Of a stretch of 13,184 bases of DNA, positions 1-6,692 are shown piece by piece. The notes under the pieces are model-generated. The model did not search any database and was not told the origin of the DNA. It was given only the letters and a program-made list of their open reading frames with translations. Position 1 is the stretch's first letter, and each line of letters starts with the position of its first letter. Location: NCBI GenBank assembly GCA_046757565.1, contig JBHHYN010000079.1, forward strand, positions 1 to 13,184, in the 5' to 3' direction. Made by a program: the position numbers and the translations under genes. The DNA is from JBHHYN01 sp046757565. Lineage in GTDB: Bacteria; Pseudomonadota; Gammaproteobacteria; Eutrophobiales; Eutrophobiaceae.

Positions 1-52
1 GGAATGACGGGCTACTGTTTATATATCAACCCACAGATTCTGCTGAAGACCC
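1..52 (-). mobile_element. Terminus of an insertion sequence, left copy (48-bp inverted repeat with the right end of the window)
   Basis: Bases 5-52 are the exact reverse complement of 13137-13184. Identity stops abruptly at base 52/53, as expected at the outer tip of a mobile element. Read from the tip, the element starts GGGTCTTCAGCAGAATCTGT. The starting GGGTCTTC and the following CTGTGGG resemble ISL3-family ends; this family assignment is from memory and tentative. The transposase would lie outside the window to the left. The first four bases continue into the element with no counterpart on the right because the window ends there. The tip directly abuts the galC stop codon. Confidence 0.7.
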
Positions 53-751
53 CTACTTTTTTAGATCATCCAGAGAATCAACATAAACAAGGCCGGCTTC
101 TTTCAGTTTGGGCCGCATACCATAGATATCGAGTCCCAGCTCTCCAGCCTTGAAACGGGCGCGTTTCTGCTGTTCGTTGTGTTCCCGTTGGATCCCCAGA
201 TCCTTTACTTGCTCTGCCACCTCACGGCGGACCACGGCAACACCGTCATCATCGGCAACGATCACATCCCCTGGATTAACCAGTTCCCCGGCACACACCA
301 CGGAGATATTGACCGAGCCCGGGGTGGCCTTGACTGTCCCCCTGGCTGAGACGGCGCGGGACCAGACGGGAAACTGCATCGCCTTCAGATCACGGACATC
401 CCTGACCCCTGCATCGATGACCAGCCCTTTTATACCATGGGCTTTGGACGATTCCGCCAGCAGGTCGCCAAACATCCCGTCGGTATTGTCCGCAGTCACT
501 GCTGCCACAAGAACATCTCCGGGCTGGCACAACTCTATGGCGACATGCAGCATCCAGTTATCGCCCGGGGGCGCCAGGATGGTTACGGCGCTGCCGGCGA
601 TACGCGCACCGGCATAGATCGGCCTGATATAGGGTTTCAGCAGACCGCTGCGCCCTTGCGCTTCATGCACGGTGGCAACACCCAGCGCTTCCAGCTCCTT
701 TATTGTTTCTGGATTTGCCCTGGTAATATTGCGAACGGCAACGGATTTCAT
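53..751 (-). CDS. galC: 4-carboxy-4-hydroxy-2-oxoadipate aldolase / oxaloacetate decarboxylase (GalC/LigK type, RraA-like fold)
   Basis: This cytosolic class II aldolase cleaves 4-carboxy-4-hydroxy-2-oxoadipate to pyruvate and oxaloacetate, the last step of the gallate and protocatechuate 4,5-cleavage pathways. Relatives also decarboxylate oxaloacetate. The 232-residue protein has the RraA-like layout: GMFGDLLAESSKAHG (about 92-106) followed by GLVIDAGVRD (109-118). In this family the Arg-Asp of that loop (here R117, D118) binds substrate and the divalent metal. The start ATG overlaps the galB stop as ATGA, and I see no Shine-Dalgarno of its own, so translation is probably coupled to galB. 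The stop codon TAG (53-55) directly touches the IS tip, so the extreme C-terminus (LDDLKK) could differ from the ancestral one, although length is normal for the family. HMG aldolase ProA is a close alternative name; the galB and galD neighbours favour GalC. Confidence 0.9.
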   Translation of the reverse strand: MKSVAVRNITRANPETIKELEALGVATVHEAQGRSGLLKPYIRPIYAGARIAGSAVTILAPPGDNWMLHVAIELCQPGDVLVAAVTADNTDGMFGDLLAESSKAHGIKGLVIDAGVRDVRDLKAMQFPVWSRAVSARGTVKATPGSVNISVVCAGELVNPGDVIVADDDGVAVVRREVAEQVKDLGIQREHNEQQKRARFKAGELGLDIYGMRPKLKEAGLVYVDSLDDLKK

Positions 752-1470
752 TGAAACGATTCGGTGACTAGCGGGAAGATGCGCTGGTAGGCCTCACCAT
801 ATTTCATCTCTTTTCCCGAATTACGCTTTCCCTGGACCCCGCGCTGCAGGGCAACGCGGGTATAATAATCCCATAGATGTTCCTGTCCCTGCATGGCTTC
901 AATCGCCTTTCGCTTGGTCTCCCATACTTCCGTGATATCCAGAATTACCTGTGGCTTCCAGTTACACTGTTCCGTTTGATGGGGTTCAAAAAGAAATACC
1001 CCCGGTGCGCCAATCACTTTTTCTCCGGGATTATGCCCCCATGCCTGGGCGATGATACGTGCTTCCTGGGCGAACTTTGCCGCCAATGGGTGATCGAAAT
1101 TATAGGGATCTTCAAGGGAGTGGGTGAGCACGAACTCGATACTGTTTTGACGATAGATATCCACAAGCTTGTAGAGATGTTCGTCAGTGATGCGTAAAGG
1201 GTAATCGCCGATATCGAAAAAAATCGCTTCCCCACCCAGAATAGCAGCCGCTTTTTCGGCCTCGGCCTTGCGGCCGGCTTTTACCGATTCAAGTGTAGCG
1301 CCTTCCTTCTTCCAAAGCTTTGCCGACTCTCCACGTTCACCATAGGAGAGGCATACTATCAGTACCTTGTAGCCCCGTTTTGCATAAAGGGCTATGGCGC
1401 CACCGGCCCGCCAGACAAAATCCGCCGAATGTGCACTGACCACAAGTGCTGCTTTCGTTTGTTCAGTCAC
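748..1470 (-). CDS. galB: 4-oxalomesaconate hydratase (GalB, PIG-L/LmbE-type zinc protein)
   Basis: GalB hydrates 4-oxalomesaconate to 4-carboxy-4-hydroxy-2-oxoadipate, the substrate of GalC. It is unrelated to the LigJ-type hydratase and uses the PIG-L deacetylase fold. The protein starts with the metal motif SAHSADFVWRAGG, placing His14 and Asp17 where PIG-L proteins have AHPDD. The third ligand is probably the His of HSLEDPYNFDHPLA (His127). Downstream stretches such as CLSYGERGESAKLW, EPHQTEQCNW and GQEHLWDYYTRVALQRGVQ match my memory of Pseudomonas putida GalB. I chose the GTG at 1470 (240 residues) because GGGGA lies 5 bases upstream and the domain begins at once. An upstream ATG at 1587 is in frame but would add 39 unrelated residues. 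It ends with a 4-base overlap into galC, so the two form one operon. Confidence 0.88.
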   Translation of the reverse strand: MTEQTKAALVVSAHSADFVWRAGGAIALYAKRGYKVLIVCLSYGERGESAKLWKKEGATLESVKAGRKAEAEKAAAILGGEAIFFDIGDYPLRITDEHLYKLVDIYRQNSIEFVLTHSLEDPYNFDHPLAAKFAQEARIIAQAWGHNPGEKVIGAPGVFLFEPHQTEQCNWKPQVILDITEVWETKRKAIEAMQGQEHLWDYYTRVALQRGVQGKRNSGKEMKYGEAYQRIFPLVTESFQ

Positions 1471-1640
1471 TGATTCCCCTTGCCAGAACGGTGTAGAATT
1501 AACAGTTGTCGTTTGTTTTAGGATTTTCCCGTATACAGCGGAATTTAATCGGATTATATGTTTCAGGTGTCCAGCCCGGCAATACAATTTACTTCACTAT
1601 TCATGAAAATATATATCACCGCAGGCAGGCGAAGGACTTA

Positions 1641-1673
1641 CCGGTCAATATTCCGATGCCGGTTTCCCGAAAC
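1641..1673. promoter_or_regulatory. Two overlapping short dyads, possible regulator site
   Basis: CCGG at 1641-1644 and 1659-1662 flank 14 bases containing CAATATT. The second CCGG overlaps a tight inverted repeat, GTTTC-CC-GAAAC (1662-1673). They lie about 170-200 bp from both start codons, where a LysR activator may bind. The function is inferred from position only. Confidence 0.25.
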
Positions 1674-1692
1674 ATTGCCATCTAAAATGGTG

Positions 1693-1715
1693 CCAACCTG
1701 TTGCAATATTGTTGG
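1693..1715. promoter_or_regulatory. Candidate LysR-type operator (CCAAC-N13-GTTGG)
   Basis: CCAAC (1693-1697) and GTTGG (1711-1715) form a 5-bp dyad with a 13-base spacer. The palindrome CAATATTG (1704-1711) sits in its right half. LysR regulators usually bind partly dyadic sites of the T-N11-A kind upstream of the divergent target gene. This is the best dyad in the galB-galD spacer, but by eye it could also arise by chance. Confidence 0.3.
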
Positions 1716-1842
1716 TAGTGATGTGTTTATGCACAGCAGTTTGTAATACTGTATTAATCAGGAAACCAGATTGATGAAGTATATAGCCCATATGGTTGAT
1801 ATCGATAAACCCGTTATTTAGCTACAGCGTCAAAGGAGCGCT

Positions 1843-2937
1843 ATGCAAACTCGAATTCCCTGTTCCCTGATCCGTGGCGGCACCTCCAAAGGGGCCTATT
1901 TCCTTGCATCGGATTTGCCACCGGACAAGGAACGGCGCGATCGGATTCTGTTGTCGGTGATGGGATCACCGGATCGCCGGCAGATCGATGGCGTCGGTGG
2001 GGCGCATCCGCTTACCAGCAAAGTAGCCGTCATAAAACCCTCAAAGAGACAGGGCGTTGATGTGGATTACCTGTTTGTGCAGGTTGTCGTCGATGAGGCG
2101 CGGACATCAACCCGGCAAAATTGCGGCAATATCCTTGCCGGTGTCGGTCCCTATGCCATAGAAAAGGGCCTGGTCAAGGCCGGTGATAAGGAAACCATCG
2201 TTACCGTGTATATGGAAAACACGGACAGCATCGCCAGGTTACGGGTGCAGACCCCGGGCGGACGGGTGAGCTATGAAGGATCGGCTGCAATTGATGGCGT
2301 TCCGGGGACAAGTGCGCCCATTATGATTGAGTTCGTTGATGTCGCCGGGTCCAGTTGTGGCGCTCTGTTTCCAACCGGAAACAGGTATGACGGGATTGAC
2401 GGTGTAGAAGCGACGCTTGTCGATAACGGTATGCCGGTTATTGTAATCCGCGCGGAGTCTCTAGGGTTAACAGGATATGAGACCATAGGTAAGCTGGAAT
2501 CGAACCGTTCCCTGAAACAGCAGATTGAATCGATTCGTTTACTGGCCGGGCCGTTAATGAATCTGGGTGATGTAACAGAAAAAACAGTACCTAAAATTGC
2601 CATCGTTTCGGCCTCCAGGCATGGATACATGCTTAATACCCGCAGTTTTATCCCCCACAGGGTGCATGATTCCATAGGGGTATTCGCAGCGGTCAGCGTC
2701 GCCACCGCAGCGGCCACACCGGGAACGACTGCTTACCCGATGGCCGCTGTCCCGGCAGGCGCTACCAGGCTGTGTGTGATCGAACACCCCACAGGGACAT
2801 TCACGGTTGAAGTAGAAGTCGATGAGGACAACGGCAATATCCGTTTCAAGAGCGCATCGATATTACGTACGGCACGTTTTCTGTTTGATGGGGAGGTGTT
2901 GATCCCTGCCTGCATTTGGGGTGGTTGTCCTGCCTGA
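1843..2937 (+). CDS. galD: 4-oxalomesaconate tautomerase (GalD, PrpF family)
   Basis: GalD isomerises the keto and enol forms of 4-oxalomesaconate, supplying the tautomer that GalB hydrates. The 364-residue length is right for GalD. It belongs to the PrpF family, which has two similar halves of diaminopimelate epimerase-like fold. The N-terminus carries the signature RGGTSKGAYF (11-20). GVGGAHPLTSKVAVI (50-64) and QNCGN (92-96) follow, with Cys94 where PrpF relatives have their DCGN/NCGN active-site loop. The second half includes MNLGDVTEKTVPKIAIV and the C-terminal GNIRFKSASILRTAR. AAGGAG lies 4 bases before the ATG. It diverges from galBC and is followed by the regulator gene after about 109 bases. 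A general PrpF-type aconitate isomerase is the alternative; adjacent galB and galC make GalD much more likely. Confidence 0.88.
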   Translation: MQTRIPCSLIRGGTSKGAYFLASDLPPDKERRDRILLSVMGSPDRRQIDGVGGAHPLTSKVAVIKPSKRQGVDVDYLFVQVVVDEARTSTRQNCGNILAGVGPYAIEKGLVKAGDKETIVTVYMENTDSIARLRVQTPGGRVSYEGSAAIDGVPGTSAPIMIEFVDVAGSSCGALFPTGNRYDGIDGVEATLVDNGMPVIVIRAESLGLTGYETIGKLESNRSLKQQIESIRLLAGPLMNLGDVTEKTVPKIAIVSASRHGYMLNTRSFIPHRVHDSIGVFAAVSVATAAATPGTTAYPMAAVPAGATRLCVIEHPTGTFTVEVEVDEDNGNIRFKSASILRTARFLFDGEVLIPACIWGGCPA

Positions 2938-2938
2938 A

Positions 2939-2993
2939 CTCAATCTGAAACGGTTGAGAATATCTTATTCTCCAGCAATAAAACCGCCGGTTT
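2939..2993. other. Two short inverted repeats between galD and the regulator gene
   Basis: CTCAA (2939-2943) pairs with TTGAG (2954-2958), just after the galD stop. A second dyad, AAACCG-C-CGGTTT, spans 2981-2993. Neither has a following T-run on the plus strand. On the minus strand the second is followed by TTTTATT-like sequence. They may be weak attenuators or a site for the downstream regulator; I cannot tell. Confidence 0.25.
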
Positions 2994-3046
2994 GATAGAC
3001 TTCCAACAGTAGGTTTTGGATCATAGCGTGGTAACGGAGAGTTTTG

Positions 3047-4261
3047 GTGATACTGAATATCCGCCAAATCAAGAACTTCATACATATAGCCAGATTGAAC
3101 AGCATCAGCAGGGCGGCGGAAGAGTTGAACCGCTCCCAGTCCGCCGTTTCACGGTCGTTACAGGAACTTGAAAATCAACTGGGCGTATCCCTGTTTGACC
3201 GTAATGTCAATGGAGTGATGTTAACCGCCTTCGGCAAGGCGCTGTTACGCAGGGCCGAATATATTGAGAGAGTATTTCAGAAAGCCAGGGAGGTGATGAT
3301 GGCAACGGAGCATGGTATGAGAGACTTGCGGGAAAATTCATCTGTTTTCAGAATGGACGTATCCAGCAGGCGGTTGGCCAGTTTTATTGCCATGGCGGAA
3401 CGGCATAATGTCGCGCGTGCCGCTGCAAAAGTAGATACCACCACGGCAGCGGTTCGCAATACTACTCGTGAACTGGAGTCCTCTCTGGGTGTTCGGTTAT
3501 TTGAAAGAGGGGCGACGGGACTAACGCCGTCCATTCATGGGAAAATCCTCTATAAATATGTGAAATTGGTAAGCAACGAGTTACGTCAGGCCGTCGATGA
3601 GGTAGCAAGTTTGCAGGGGGTCAAACAAGGACATGTCAGAGTCGGAACATTGGCGTTCAGCCAGACCACCATCCTGCCAAGCGCGATAATACGCCTTTTA
3701 AAAAGCTATCCAGATATAGAGGTGTCAACGGTGGAAGGGAGTTATGACAGCCTGATCCACGAACTGCACTGTGGTGATATCGATTTTACGCTGGGAGCAC
3801 TCAGGCCCCCGTCTGTCGATGATGAACTGAAACAGGAGGCGTTACTGGAAGATGATCTCTCCCTGATCGTGAAATACGATCATGAACTGCTGAAAAGACC
3901 GGCTGTCAGCGGTCATGATTTGATGCAATATGGCTGGGTATTACCGCCTGAAGATGCGCCAAGCCGCCACTTGTTTGAAAAGGTGATGGCCCGTATGGGA
4001 CTGGGGCCTCCGAGGAACGTCATAGAAACACGATCGCAAATAGTAATGCGCAGCCTGTTGCTGGAGAGTGATCGCATCAGCGTGTTATCCCGGCATCAGA
4101 TTTATTATGAGGAGAAATACGGGATGTTGAGTGTCGTCCCTTTTCAAATGGCAGGGACCAGGAGGCCTATAGGCGTGACCTTCCGGGCACACAGTACCCT
4201 GTCGCCAAGCGCCCAGTTATTATTGGATGAGATACGCCATGTCACCGCTGAGATAAAATAG
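3047..4261 (+). CDS. LysR-family transcriptional regulator with two N-terminal HTH domains, probable regulator of the gal genes
   Basis: Predicted cytosolic DNA-binding regulator. It is about 404 residues, some 100 longer than a standard LysR protein, because the N-terminal helix-turn-helix is duplicated. The first copy covers about residues 4-64 (NSISRAAEELNRSQSAVSRS, then LGVSLFDRNVNGVMLTAFG). The second covers about 108-167 (HNVARAAAKV, then LGVRLFERGATGLTPSIHG). An effector-binding domain follows from about 195 (HVRVGTLAFSQTTILPSAI, then GDIDFTLG). I chose GTG at 3047, 7 bases after GGAG. A TTG one codon earlier is possible. It follows galD on the same strand and probably shares its transcript, so it is a good candidate for the GalR role, responding to gallate or a pathway acid. 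The inducer is inference. Confidence 0.85.
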   Translation: MILNIRQIKNFIHIARLNSISRAAEELNRSQSAVSRSLQELENQLGVSLFDRNVNGVMLTAFGKALLRRAEYIERVFQKAREVMMATEHGMRDLRENSSVFRMDVSSRRLASFIAMAERHNVARAAAKVDTTTAAVRNTTRELESSLGVRLFERGATGLTPSIHGKILYKYVKLVSNELRQAVDEVASLQGVKQGHVRVGTLAFSQTTILPSAIIRLLKSYPDIEVSTVEGSYDSLIHELHCGDIDFTLGALRPPSVDDELKQEALLEDDLSLIVKYDHELLKRPAVSGHDLMQYGWVLPPEDAPSRHLFEKVMARMGLGPPRNVIETRSQIVMRSLLLESDRISVLSRHQIYYEEKYGMLSVVPFQMAGTRRPIGVTFRAHSTLSPSAQLLLDEIRHVTAEIK

Positions 4262-4332
4262 GGCTTGCCACGGAGCACAGCATGTTCTATTAATAACCCC
4301 TTGATGTCCTGGGCAGAAGAGGGAACCCTATT

Positions 4333-4977
4333 ATGAGTCTTAAAGAACAGCTAGAGATGCAAGTGCAGAATTCGGCCAACCGTATTCCTGAAGAGAAGCG
4401 GAATATTTTCGCGAAGTCTATGCAAAATCTTAAGGATTCCGGGATTACGGAGAAGGCAATAAAAGAGGGCGATAAGGCCGGCTCGTTTACCTTGCCCAAT
4501 GCCAAAGGTGAGAATATTTCATTGGATGCCCTGTTGGAGCAGGGACCGGTAGTACTCAGTTTTTATCGAGGGGCCTGGTGTCCCTATTGCAATCTGGAAC
4601 TGAAGGCCTTGCAGGAAAAACTGCCGGAAATAGAGTCTCTGGGCGCGAAACTTCTGGCGATTTCGCCCCAGGTTCCGGATAAATCACTGAGCACTGCTGA
4701 AAAAAACGAACTGGAGTTTGAAGTCCTCAGCGACGTTGGCAACCAGGTGGCCAGGCAATACGGACTGGTGTTCGAAATAGATGAGGATGTGCGTGCGGTA
4801 TATGATGATTTCGGAATAGACATGAATGATTATAACGGTGATAGCAGTTATACCCTGCCTATCCCATCAACGTTCGTGATCGATACCGATGCAACGGTAG
4901 TCAAGGCGCATAACGATGTGGATCACAGGAAACGCCTGGAGCCTGATGAAATCATTGAAACCCTGCAAGCGATATAA
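4333..4977 (+). CDS. Peroxiredoxin-like (AhpC/TSA family) thioredoxin-fold protein
   Basis: Probable cytosolic thiol-dependent peroxide reductase or related redoxin, 214 residues. After a helical N-terminus of about 45 residues, the redoxin domain begins at GDKAGSFTLPNAKGENISL. It continues with VVLSFYRGAWCPYCNLEL (about 73-90) and LLAISPQVPDKS. The C-terminal IPSTFVIDTDATV is the usual thioredoxin-fold cis-Pro region. Its active site reads RGAWCPYC (Cys83, Cys86), not the TxxC of classical peroxiredoxins. That matches the peroxiredoxin-like 2 group, whose substrates are poorly known. A GAGGG element about 9 bases before the ATG serves as ribosome binding site. It lies 71 bases after the LysR gene on the same strand, so read-through is possible, but the function does not require the gal pathway. 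Confidence 0.8.
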   Translation: MSLKEQLEMQVQNSANRIPEEKRNIFAKSMQNLKDSGITEKAIKEGDKAGSFTLPNAKGENISLDALLEQGPVVLSFYRGAWCPYCNLELKALQEKLPEIESLGAKLLAISPQVPDKSLSTAEKNELEFEVLSDVGNQVARQYGLVFEIDEDVRAVYDDFGIDMNDYNGDSSYTLPIPSTFVIDTDATVVKAHNDVDHRKRLEPDEIIETLQAI

Positions 4978-5133
4978 ATCAACTGTAAGGCTGAGGGGTT
5001 GGTCGGACAGAGTTATCCTGCTGACCCGTTGCACCGGAAACCAGTTTCAAACAATTGTACATTTGTTTAATAAACATCCTCGCCGCAAGCGGACGGTGTA
5101 TTAACCCTTAAGAGATTAACAACACATTACAGG
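4978..5133. other. Intergenic region between convergent genes with an AT-rich dyad
   Basis: The peroxiredoxin-like and aldo/keto reductase genes converge here. AAACAA (5049-5054) and TTGTTT (5063-5068) form an inverted repeat with an 8-base loop, followed by AATAAAC. It could act as a weak bidirectional terminator, but the stem has only one G-C pair and no clean T-run, so I do not call it one. Confidence 0.3.
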
Positions 5134-6123
5134 TCATTTGTGGCCGATAACGACGTGGGGTTGATATGGTTCCGCCAGATAGTCGATCTGCTCCTGTGTG
5201 AGTTCGATATCTACGGCGGCAATAGCCTGTTCCAAATGCTCCATTTGGGTAGCTGAAGTTATCGGTGCGGTCAATCCCGGCTGCGCCAACAACCATGCCA
5301 AAGCAATCTGTGCAGGAGATTTACCCTGTTGCTCCGCAACCTCGTTTACCCGATCAAGAATTTCATAATCATTTTCAAGGTCCCGGCCCTCTGCCTTGAA
5401 CAGTTTGTCCGTTTGACCACGGATAGTATTGCCACTCCCGTCTTTATTCAAATTACCGCCAAGAAATCCACGCGCCAACGGACTCCATGGAATAATACCA
5501 ATACCACGGTCACGGCACAGCGGGATCATCTCCCGCTCTTCCTCCCGATAGACCAGATTATAGTAGTTCTGCATCGATATAAATCCTGCATAACCGTACT
5601 GATTGGAGGTATTCAACGCACGTTCAAACTGCCATGCCCACATACTGGATGCACCGATATAGCGGACTTTACCGGAATGCACCACATCGTTCAGCGCGTC
5701 CAGTGTCTCTTCTATCGGCGTGTTGTAATCCCATCGGTGTGTCTGATAGAGATCGATGTAATCAGTCTGCAAGCGCCGTAAGGATTGATCGATTTGATGC
5801 AGGATATGCTTACGGGACAGGCCGAAACGATTCTCCTTACGGTTAACAGTACCACTAAAGACCTTGGACGCAATAATCACATCTTCGCGATGACTCGCGT
5901 AGTCTCTGAGAGCACGGCCCAGTATCTCCTCACTTTCGCCGTTCTGATACATCTCGGCTGTGTCAAAAAAATTGATCCCGCCTTCGAGGGCCTTTCGTAT
6001 GTATGGACGTGCTTCGTCTTCAGACAATGCCCATGGGCGTTTCTCCTTGCTGCCGTAGGTCATAACACCAAAGCAAATCCGGGAAACCCGCAGGCCACTG
6101 TTACCAAGATTGACGTATTTCAT
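5134..6123 (-). CDS. Aldo/keto reductase (AKR superfamily, YajO/potassium-channel-beta-like group)
   Basis: NADPH-dependent carbonyl reductase of 329 residues, expected in the cytosol. It begins with the typical MKYVNLGNSGLRVSRICFG. The AKR catalytic tetrad is visible: Asp54 and Tyr59 in NFFDTAEMYQNGESEE, Lys87 in IIASKV, and His129 in LYQTHRWD. The cofactor-binding part has IGIIPWSPLARGFLGG and then IALAWLLAQPGLTAPITSAT, the latter being the phosphate-binding loop near the C-terminus. The substrate cannot be read from the sequence; relatives reduce aldehydes, methylglyoxal or sugar derivatives. It starts 15 bases after the stop of the VOC-family gene on the same strand with only a weak ribosome site (GGA), so the two are probably translated from one message. 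Both fit detoxification of reactive carbonyls. Confidence 0.85.
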   Translation of the reverse strand: MKYVNLGNSGLRVSRICFGVMTYGSKEKRPWALSEDEARPYIRKALEGGINFFDTAEMYQNGESEEILGRALRDYASHREDVIIASKVFSGTVNRKENRFGLSRKHILHQIDQSLRRLQTDYIDLYQTHRWDYNTPIEETLDALNDVVHSGKVRYIGASSMWAWQFERALNTSNQYGYAGFISMQNYYNLVYREEEREMIPLCRDRGIGIIPWSPLARGFLGGNLNKDGSGNTIRGQTDKLFKAEGRDLENDYEILDRVNEVAEQQGKSPAQIALAWLLAQPGLTAPITSATQMEHLEQAIAAVDIELTQEQIDYLAEPYQPHVVIGHK

Positions 6124-6138
6124 TACAGTCCGGCCCGT

Positions 6139-6510
6139 TTATCTAATGCAAAAAAAGTTGAGTTTATTACCATCGAGATCACGGAAGTAGCCCGCATAGA
6201 AACTTCCGTCACCGCGAGGACCCGGTGCTCCCTCATCCTGCGCGCCCAATTCAAGTGCTTGCTTATGCATGGCATCGACCTTTTCACGGCTATCCACAGC
6301 GAGAGCAACCATTGCTCCATTGCCGACAGTGGCCGGATTGCCATCAAACGGTTTAATAATACCCAGCGCCGGCGTGTCGGGTGATACTGCCCAGGCAATG
6401 ACCCTTTCGTTTTCCATAAATCGGCTTGCACCCAGTGTCCCGAGTAAAGCATCATAGAACCCGGCGGCGCGGTCCATGTTGTTTGTCCCTAGTGTTACAT
6501 AACCAATCAT
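6139..6510 (-). CDS. VOC-family (glyoxalase/dioxygenase-fold) protein
   Basis: Small 123-residue protein with the vicinal oxygen chelate fold: MIGYVTLGTNNMDRAAGFYDALL at the start (beta strand, then the FYDALL helix) and SFYAGYFRDLDGNKLNFF at the end. The usual metal-binding histidine of the first strand (often HVTL or similar) is replaced by Tyr-Val here, so an active glyoxalase I is unlikely and the true activity is unknown. AGAGGAG lies 8 bases before the ATG, a strong ribosome site. It is first in a two-gene operon with the aldo/keto reductase. The pairing suggests handling of aldehydes or other electrophiles, which is inference. Confidence 0.8.
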   Translation of the reverse strand: MIGYVTLGTNNMDRAAGFYDALLGTLGASRFMENERVIAWAVSPDTPALGIIKPFDGNPATVGNGAMVALAVDSREKVDAMHKQALELGAQDEGAPGPRGDGSFYAGYFRDLDGNKLNFFCIR

Positions 6511-6582
6511 TGTTTTTTCTCCTCTGTAAAAACTGTTTAACCATCACACTGGTAATATATCTCAGGAAAATTCTGACTGATT

Positions 6583-6588
6583 ATTATA
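6583..6588 (-). promoter_or_regulatory. Candidate -10 box for the VOC-AKR operon
   Basis: On the minus strand this hexamer is a perfect TATAAT, about 70 bases before the VOC start codon, in an otherwise geneless gap. A matching -35 box is poor: TTCCAG about 16 bases upstream is the best I see. It is plausible but unproven. Confidence 0.4.
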
Positions 6589-6692
6589 CATTATCGTGCT
6601 TACCTGGAACCTGAATCCGTTGTTTGGGGAAAGGGCTCTTCCTGAAGTATCTGCGGAGGGAATGTAATTATTCAGAACTTTCCCTGATTTAA

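Larger units (their letters stand above)
1471..1842. promoter_or_regulatory. Divergent control region between galB and galD
   Basis: This 372-bp stretch has no convincing gene. It lies between divergent galBC and galD, so it should hold both promoters and the binding sites of the LysR regulator encoded after galD. It is AT-rich and contains several short dyads (listed separately) and two CAATATT heptamers 58 bp apart (1646-1652, 1704-1710). The galD ribosome binding site AAGGAG is at 1833-1838, 4 bases before the ATG. I found no clear sigma-70 hexamer pair on either strand. Confidence 0.55.

Noticed and set aside
1471..1587. Longer galB from the upstream ATG at 1587
   Set aside because: The extra 39 residues do not resemble the family, and a GTG with a good ribosome site lies exactly where the domain begins.
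5049..5068. AAACAA...TTGTTT dyad as an intrinsic terminator
   Set aside because: The stem is almost all A-T and no T-run follows; it is only mentioned in the spacer description.
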